This document shows, piece after piece, positions 19,604 through 23,921 of a DNA stretch of 23,921 bases. Position 1 is the stretch's first letter, and each line of letters starts with the position of its first letter. The notes under the pieces were generated by a model, which did not search any database, was not told the origin of the DNA, and saw nothing but the letters and a program-made list of their open reading frames with translations. The position numbers and the translations under genes are program-made. Origin of the DNA: a virus. The stretch covers positions 1 to 23,921 of the IMG/VR virus record IMGVR_UViG_3300017605_000219. One strand, given 5' to 3'.

Positions 19604-20967
19604 TAGTCGCGTCCTTTGGCAATTTCAACCGCGAGAATGGAAGCCAGCTTGTAATAATCAAATCCCATGCTTTGACTTGCCTGATTATTGTTGACGTATG
19701 ATCCGCCCGGAAGATTGACCAACTCCGGACCTTTCTCGCCAACCCATGTCATACCACCTGCTGCGCCGCCTGAAGCGCGGCGTCCGACTTGACTACCAAC
19801 AGGTGCTTTTGTTGGTGTCTGCCAGTTATACGTTACTCCCGGAGTTGTGTAACCACCTCCGCTAAGCGCCGATGCAATCGCACTTTTTACCTGAGCAATC
19901 AAGCCATACACCATTTTCCAAAACTGAATTGCGGCAGGTTCCCAAGCTAAGCCAATTGCTTCGCCAATTCCGAAAACAAAAACCTGATACAGACCATCCT
20001 TCAGAGCCTTGCCCAAGGCACCCCAATTCGTACGGCTAATAAGGTCGATTAGTGCTTGTTCAATGTTTACCGCTGTATCAATAGCTGATTTTGTTGCACC
20101 AGCCCAATCTACATTGCTTATCCAATTCGCAAAGGTTGTTGAAACACCGTTCCAATCAACTGACGCAATCCAATCTTCAAACGCCTGCGTTAGCCTGACT
20201 GGATCGAGCAAAATGGACCAATCAGCGTTTGAAATATTTTCAAGTAATGCGCCCAAGTTGTCGCCAATCTTCTTGATTCCATCCGCAACCCACGGGGATT
20301 GAAGCCAAGTCGTGAATGTTTCGAGAAGTCTTTCAGCACCAGGCAGAAGCGGACCCGTGAAAGCGTTCGCAAGTCCAGTGAATGTTAAATCTACTTCGTT
20401 GAGATTGCGTTGAAATTCTTCATACTGCGTAGGATCAAGAACAAGGCCGAGAGACTCCACCTTTTCCTTGACTTTATCAATACCTCCCTCTTTATTGAGG
20501 GTATCAAACACATCTATGAGCTTTGACCCACTTTTACCGAATACATTTGTGAGGAAGTCAACACGCTCTGTTTGTGTCCCAAATTCCGAATACTTTTTAG
20601 CAATGTCGTTCATCAAATCGCTTTGATCGCGTACATTGCCGCCTGCGTCCAAAACATCTACGCCAAAATCCTGTAATGCCTTGCCTGTCGTGCTGAGTTC
20701 GCTGCTTGAATCGAGCAATCCCTTTGCCATGATGACAACGGCGTTCGAGAATGTATCAGCGTCCACGCCCGCTTTTTTTGTGACGAACTGCCACGCGGCC
20801 AGTTTGTCAGTTGACATGCCTGTCACATCGCCGAGTTTGTCCATGTCCTCTGCCCATTGTTGGGTTCGTTCTATGGCGCCTGAAATCAATCCCTCAATAG
20901 CCTTGACGCCTTCCAGCAGCAAGCCCATATCAAAACCGATAGGTATAACGAGTTTTTCTAGGATCAT
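19603..20967 (-). CDS. Tail tape measure protein
   Basis: 454 residues; ATG overlaps the chaperone stop (ATGA). N-terminal helical region with IEGLISGAIERTQQWAEDMD, LGDVTGMSTDKLAAWQFVTK, and FLTNVFGKSGSKLIDVFDTL, the usual tape-measure pattern; several hydrophobic segments in the middle (FVFGIGEAIGLAWEPAAIQF) and a C-terminal Gly-rich part ending in GEKGPELVNLPGGSYVNNN, also typical. At roughly 0.15 nm per residue the tail would be about 70 nm long, short for a siphovirus. Confidence 0.93.
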   Translation of the reverse strand: MILEKLVIPIGFDMGLLLEGVKAIEGLISGAIERTQQWAEDMDKLGDVTGMSTDKLAAWQFVTKKAGVDADTFSNAVVIMAKGLLDSSSELSTTGKALQDFGVDVLDAGGNVRDQSDLMNDIAKKYSEFGTQTERVDFLTNVFGKSGSKLIDVFDTLNKEGGIDKVKEKVESLGLVLDPTQYEEFQRNLNEVDLTFTGLANAFTGPLLPGAERLLETFTTWLQSPWVADGIKKIGDNLGALLENISNADWSILLDPVRLTQAFEDWIASVDWNGVSTTFANWISNVDWAGATKSAIDTAVNIEQALIDLISRTNWGALGKALKDGLYQVFVFGIGEAIGLAWEPAAIQFWKMVYGLIAQVKSAIASALSGGGYTTPGVTYNWQTPTKAPVGSQVGRRASGGAAGGMTWVGEKGPELVNLPGGSYVNNNQASQSMGFDYYKLASILAVEIAKGRD

Positions 20968-21293
20968 TTTTTAGGCTTCTTCTTTTTCGTGGCGGCTTTT
21001 ATGAATTTCATGTTGGCTTGCATCTGTTCAGGGGATTGCTGCTGTGTTTGTGCATCACCCCACCAATCAGGGATGAAATCTTTTAACTCACCACTTTTGT
21101 CACCCAACGCACGACGGATGTTTATCATCTGCTGTGCTGCGCGTCGGTCTGCACGCTCTTCAGGGAAAGGCTCTGTATCATAGATTGCCTGCCAGTGGAC
21201 GTACTCACTCATGCTCATTCCGTCGAGCATTTCTTCCACGGATCGCCAGCCTAAGACGCGGCAGAGTTGGTAGTCGAAACGTCCGTTTTTTTT
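20964..21293 (-). CDS. Tail assembly chaperone, gpT-like part made by -1 frameshift
   Basis: Read in the -1 frame from the A8 run. After the slip the sequence is NGRFDYQLCRVLGWRSVEEM then LDGMSMSEYVHWQAIYDTEP, FPEERADRRAAQQM, the typical pattern of the second tail chaperone, ending in a Lys-rich tail (ATKKKKPKK). The first ATG in this frame (21239 uses GTG, then an internal ATG) would cut off the conserved start, so synthesis as a fusion of 205 residues with gpG is favoured. The fusion helps load tail tube protein around the tape measure. Confidence 0.85.
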   Translation of the reverse strand, partial: KKNGRFDYQLCRVLGWRSVEEMLDGMSMSEYVHWQAIYDTEPFPEERADRRAAQQMINIRRALGDKSGELKDFIPDWWGDAQTQQQSPEQMQANMKFIKAATKKKKPKK

Positions 21294-21580
21294 AGCTCGT
21301 CAACAGCATCAGAGATAGCTTTACTGCCAAGCCCATTGAATGTGAAGATTTCCTTCATCAGTTCGGTAATCATAGATGAGGGTATAAGCCCAACATCCTC
21401 AACAGACAACACCGGTTCGGCAACTGATTTTGAAATCAGTCCAAATATATCCGCGCCTTGCAAATCCTTCCCGCGAAGATCCAATGCTTCAGATGCGGTC
21501 AAGGCGCGGATCACCATCGTCCCTCCTTCGATGGTGATCTCTTTTGTGCGCGGCTTGATTAGATTGTCACGCGACCACAT
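21251..21580 (-). CDS. Tail assembly chaperone, gpG-like part
   Basis: 109 residues; ATG shares a base with the tail tube stop (TAATG). Sequence MWSRDNLIKPRTKEITIEGG, then VIRALTASEALDLRGKDLQG, and a helical part with SSMITELMKEIFTFNGLGSK. The frame ends at TAG 21251 shortly after the slippery A-run. Together with the -1 product this matches lambda gpG/gpGT organisation between tail tube and tape measure genes. Confidence 0.85.
   Translation of the reverse strand: MWSRDNLIKPRTKEITIEGGTMVIRALTASEALDLRGKDLQGADIFGLISKSVAEPVLSVEDVGLIPSSMITELMKEIFTFNGLGSKAISDAVDELKKTDVSTTNSAAS
21286..21293 (-). other. Programmed -1 frameshift site (A8)
   Basis: Eight A in a row on the minus strand (CT then AAAAAAAA then CGG), containing A AAA AAA in the gpG frame. 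A -1 slip here joins the gpG frame exactly to the conserved start of the gpT frame. No stop intervenes. Confidence 0.8.
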
Positions 21581-21972
21581 TATGAACTCAAGTCTAAGCT
21601 GTCGGATGGGCGGAATGTGATCTCTGCCATCAATTCATCAGGCTTCTTCGCGTCGGCAGTCATCGGCTTGATCGAAGTCACAAGTGCGCTGAAACGCTCG
21701 CGGTACGTGTTAGGAAATGTGATCACGTAAGCCTTCTTCGTTCCTGCGACCATATCGGTTGTCATGGTTGTGATGTCGGCAGGCACAAAATTCACGGTTG
21801 CTTTGAACTCTGCCATTTCGCGCAAGCCACTTGCTTCAAACTGGCGAACACCGCCCGAAGAGTGATTGGTGGATTCAATTGCAGGGTGCATATATTCAGG
21901 CGGGTCAATCGAAACAACCTGTCCAATTGCGCCGTCTGAGTCTGAAAGGATAGTCCCATAATTCGTTGTCAT
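21580..21972 (-). CDS. Major tail tube protein
   Basis: 130 residues, ATG at 21972 after GAGG. Beta-rich: YGTILSDSDGAIGQVVSIDP, then HSSGGVRQFEASGLREMAEF, KATVNFVP, and KKAYVITFPNTYRERFSALV, the pattern of siphovirus tail tube subunits of the TP901/lambda gpV class. Between tail terminator and chaperone genes, as expected. Short for the family, with no Ig-like add-on domain. Confidence 0.85.
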   Translation of the reverse strand: MTTNYGTILSDSDGAIGQVVSIDPPEYMHPAIESTNHSSGGVRQFEASGLREMAEFKATVNFVPADITTMTTDMVAGTKKAYVITFPNTYRERFSALVTSIKPMTADAKKPDELMAEITFRPSDSLDLSS

Positions 21973-21981
21973 GTTTTACCT

Positions 21982-22323
21982 CTATTCGTAAACAAAAAAT
22001 TCGACAATGCGGCGGTATTTCTCCGCCTCTGCGTCTTTGAAGTCGCTAATATTCTCAGCGGTGATTAGTTCGATATTCGTTTGATTCAAATTCAGTGCGG
22101 CTCGTACACTGTCGCCAAGGGTCACGGCGGCGGCGTAGCTATTCGCCCAGCAAGAAACCTGCAGGCGGCGGCGCACCATCGTTTCGCCTGCGTGATGCCT
22201 GTACGGGACTTCAGAGATGAACTGATAGCACATCCCCGGAAGTGTCGCGCCTGGCGGCATGGACACAGGGTACACCGCACCAACGGCGGCAAGTTTTCCA
22301 GCGATCACGGATTCGATTGTCAT
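21982..22323 (-). CDS. Tail terminator protein (DUF3168-like)
   Basis: 113 residues; ATG overlaps the previous stop by ATGA. Sequence MTIESVIAGKLAAVGAVYPV, then CYQFISEVPYRHHAGET, RRRLQVSCWANSYAAAVTLG, DSVRAALN, and an acidic C-terminal beta region with RRIVEFFVYE. This is the DUF3168/gpU-like tail completion pattern. It caps the finished tail tube and joins the head. Confidence 0.85.
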   Translation of the reverse strand: MTIESVIAGKLAAVGAVYPVSMPPGATLPGMCYQFISEVPYRHHAGETMVRRRLQVSCWANSYAAAVTLGDSVRAALNLNQTNIELITAENISDFKDAEAEKYRRIVEFFVYE

Positions 22324-22667
22324 TTTGTGATGTCCCTGAAATGGGTTTGTATGCTGTCCACAATCGCGCTCAAGGCTGCGGCTTCGGCGGTGTCCATCGC
22401 CAGGCGTAGAAACGGCTGTGCGGCCATCTTGTAGGTGCCAAACTCAACATAAGACGCATACTCCGCGCCAAATCCGATTTGTATCTCGTCGCCGTCAACC
22501 TGCATGAAGCCTGTGGATTGCAGGAAGCCTGTATCAACAGGGCAATTACTCTGTGCTTCAGACAGGATCACAATCGCGCCAGCTTCCAAGTCCTCGACGG
22601 TGAACTGTAAGCCAACCTCGTTCAATTGCTGCGTGAGCCTGCTCAATCCTGCGATGATTGCGGGCAT
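22320..22667 (-). CDS. HK97 gp10-like head-tail joining protein
   Basis: 115 residues from the ATG at 22667, which shares bases with the stop of the 40-residue gene (TAATG). The family pattern is clear: SEAQSNCPVDTGFLQSTGF, then QIGFGAEYASYVEFGTYKMA, AQPFLRLAMD. HK97 gp10-like proteins act in neck/tail completion. A longer frame upstream exists but overlaps the small membrane gene and is unlikely. Confidence 0.9.
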   Translation of the reverse strand: MPAIIAGLSRLTQQLNEVGLQFTVEDLEAGAIVILSEAQSNCPVDTGFLQSTGFMQVDGDEIQIGFGAEYASYVEFGTYKMAAQPFLRLAMDTAEAAALSAIVDSIQTHFRDITK

Positions 22668-22789
22668 TAGGTTTTGTAATCCGCCAATCCGAGAGATTGA
22701 GCAATTACGGCAATGATAAAAATCACCAACATAATAAGAAACCAAATCGGAAAGGTAAGATAAATAAAAAATTTGTCCACTTTTGTCAT
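22667..22789 (-). CDS. Small membrane protein within the head-tail operon, 40 aa
   Basis: ATG at 22789 overlaps the connector stop (ATGA) and has AAGGAGA upstream; its TAA overlaps the next ATG. Sequence MTKVDKFFIYLTFPIWFLIM then LVIFIIAVIAQSLGLADYKT: one long transmembrane segment. Unusual between two head-tail joining genes. Possible inner-membrane or holin-type role; unknown. Confidence 0.7.
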   Translation of the reverse strand: MTKVDKFFIYLTFPIWFLIMLVIFIIAVIAQSLGLADYKT

Positions 22790-23139
22790 GTTTTTATCTC
22801 CTTCAAGGCTACGAGTTGAACATGTCGACCGGGCTGAATGCCGTCCACGTAATAAGTCACTCCGCGACCAATCACCTTGTTTTTGATGTCAACAGCCACG
22901 CCAGCGGCCACACGCAGTACTGCATCTGCATCGATGGTCACGATTTCGCCGCGTTCGTTCAAGTGTTGTTTCTCAGTGGATAATCCACATTCGATGGTTG
23001 CGCCACTGTCGAAGCTGTCGAACACCTGTCCGAGCGAGTCTTGTCCTTCGGTGTAGCCGTACATCACCACTTGATCGTTGAAGCTCTCACCCTGTGTGGT
23101 GGTCATGCGGGCAACTTCGGCGGTTGTTAGCTTTCTCAA
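22786..23139 (-). CDS. Head closure / head-tail connector protein
   Basis: 117 residues, ATG at 23139 directly after the preceding stop. Sequence MRKLTTAEVARMTTTQGESF, then DQVVMYGYTEGQDSLGQVFD and a beta region (DADAVLRVAAGVAVDIKNKV, GVTYYVDGIQPGRHVQLVAL). The pattern and the position between adaptor and gp10-like genes fit a head closure protein (SPP1 gp16 / HK97 gp7-type). The specific family is not certain. Confidence 0.75.
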   Translation of the reverse strand: MRKLTTAEVARMTTTQGESFNDQVVMYGYTEGQDSLGQVFDSFDSGATIECGLSTEKQHLNERGEIVTIDADAVLRVAAGVAVDIKNKVIGRGVTYYVDGIQPGRHVQLVALKEIKT

Positions 23140-23508
23140 TTACGCCCACCAGTCAGGATGATCATCTGAAGAACTCACGCCAATCGTATAAGATGGCATA
23201 TGAACCAGCGCGGCGGTGACTGCGCCTTCCAAGTTCTCGCGGATCATGTCACTCTGTTGTCCGCGCTTGTACGATGCGTTATCTGCGCTGAAGTCATAAT
23301 CAAGGCTTACATCGTTCAAAGCCTGCCGCCATACAGCAACGTCGGCTAGCGCGTGCAGCTTCGTTGTGTCTGTCGCTTCGGCTTCGGTGGACACGCCGTA
23401 ATACTCCAACGTCTTTTCTGTTATCGCTGTGATTTCAAGGCTATCAGACCAAGCCAATTGTGACTTGATCTGACGAAAATTAGCGGTGATGTATGCGGCG
23501 AGTGTCAT
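23140..23508 (-). CDS. Head-tail adaptor protein (HK97 gp6-like)
   Basis: 122 residues, ATG at 23508 after AAGG. Mainly helical: MTLAAYITANFRQIKSQLAW, then ITEKTLEYYGVSTEAEATDT, KLHALADVAVWRQALNDVSL and SYKRGQQSDMIRENLEGAVT. Size, helical content and place right after the major capsid gene suggest the adaptor ring below the portal. It follows a strong hairpin that separates it from the capsid gene. Confidence 0.75.
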   Translation of the reverse strand: MTLAAYITANFRQIKSQLAWSDSLEITAITEKTLEYYGVSTEAEATDTTKLHALADVAVWRQALNDVSLDYDFSADNASYKRGQQSDMIRENLEGAVTAALVHMPSYTIGVSSSDDHPDWWA

Positions 23509-23519
23509 ATAAACCTTTC

Positions 23520-23547
23520 GCCGCCCGAGCGAGTCAACCCGGGCGGC
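23520..23547 (-). other. Strong mRNA hairpin between capsid and adaptor genes
   Basis: Perfect 8-bp GC arms GCCGCCCG and CGGGCGGC with a 12-base loop on the minus strand, 18 bases after the capsid stop and 12 before the adaptor ATG. No T-run follows, so it is not a normal terminator; it may protect or process the abundant capsid mRNA or reduce downstream expression. Confidence 0.7.
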
Positions 23548-23564
23548 TTATAAGGAGTTGCTTT

Positions 23565-23921
23565 CTATCGGGTGCGAACTAAGCCCGAAGGATTGCTGTA
23601 AGTTGTTGCGTTTCCACCGTCCAAGATCGCGGCGGATGTACGTCCCCAAACACCGAAGCCGATTTCAGCCTCGTATGTTTGCGCGGTCAGCGGATGGCGC
23701 TGGAACTCAGCGACCAGGCGCAGGCCGTTCAAAGCACTGAATTTATCAATGCGGTGAACAATGGGCTTCTGTGGCGCGTCGACGGCATTCGCCACATAGT
23801 ACCCACTCGGAACCCATGAACGGGTAATCACAGGATAGCCAGCCCAATACCCAACCAGCTTGTTTGCGGGGTCGTCGGTCACGACCTGCGTGTCCACAGT
23901 GCCGGAAGTGCGACCCGGAAC
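23565..23921 (-). CDS. Major capsid protein, C-terminal part (gene spans contig ends)
   Basis: Open from the right edge to TAG at 23565. The last 72 codons (23780-23565, including the stop) complete the gene that starts at 873; the bases 23781-23921 duplicate 1-141. C-terminal sequence includes KPIVHRIDKFSALNGLRLVA then EFQRHPLTAQTYEAEIGFGV, the type of beta-rich end found in HK97-fold capsid proteins. Should be counted once in any gene tally. Confidence 0.85.
   Translation of the reverse strand, partial: VPGRTSGTVDTQVVTDDPANKLVGYWAGYPVITRSWVPSGYYVANAVDAPQKPIVHRIDKFSALNGLRLVAEFQRHPLTAQTYEAEIGFGVWGRTSAAILDGGNATTYSNPSGLVRTR
23781..23921. repeat. Terminal direct repeat, right copy (circular overlap)
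   Basis: Identical to 1-141. See the left copy; both encode the same stretch of the major capsid protein. Confidence 0.95.

Overview
The window is a complete or near-complete genome of a small tailed phage (siphovirus type), read from a circular assembly. Bases 1-141 are repeated exactly at 23781-23921, so the unique circle is about 23,780 bp, and the major capsid gene runs across the artificial ends. The repeat length fits assembler overlap better than true terminal redundancy. No integrase, CI-type repressor, DNA polymerase or helicase gene is recognisable. A secreted protein with a Thr/Pro 'TPTATPT' linker, a style common in Chloroflexota (Anaerolineae), hints at such a host, but this is only an inference.

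Almost every gene lies on the minus strand in tightly overlapping operons (ATGA, GTGA and TAATG junctions). Following transcription from a promoter at 1846-1874, the late operon encodes scaffold, decoration protein, major capsid protein (crossing the contig ends), head-tail connectors, tail terminator, tail tube, frameshifted tail-assembly chaperones, tape measure, tail tip with a LamG-like domain, fibre, a fibre-associated small protein, a secreted protein, TerS, TerL, a DUF4031 protein and portal. It ends with an XhlA-like membrane protein and a LuxR-type HTH protein (11191). The portal therefore sits at the far end of the late region, away from the capsid genes.

A sigma70-like promoter (11070-11098) with a long leader hairpin starts the early operon: HNH nuclease, DnaD-like initiator, helicase-loader-like protein, a run of very small coupled genes with zinc-knuckle motifs, a DUF1064 nuclease, a GT42/DUF115-like protein and a small holin-like protein. 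A bidirectional terminator (6982-7010) separates this from the only plus-strand gene, an HNH-AP2 homing-type endonuclease. A second early block holds RecT and an upstream small gene and ends at a terminator (4950-4981). An accessory block follows (4927 down to 1905): two membrane proteins, one with a C-terminal HTH, several small unknown genes, and a second GT-like protein with a zinc-knuckle insertion.

Two features stand out. (1) Between 3333 and 3873 there are two units of 265 and 269 bp, each a small gene plus an integron attC-like site (125 and 123 bp) with matching R boxes, L boxes, spacer lengths and one extrahelical base at the same place. They look like integron gene cassettes in a phage. 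(2) At 1884-1899 there is a perfect 16-bp copy of the bacterial chromosomal parS site, with no parA or parB gene, right next to a terminator whose loop carries the -35 box of the capsid-operon promoter.
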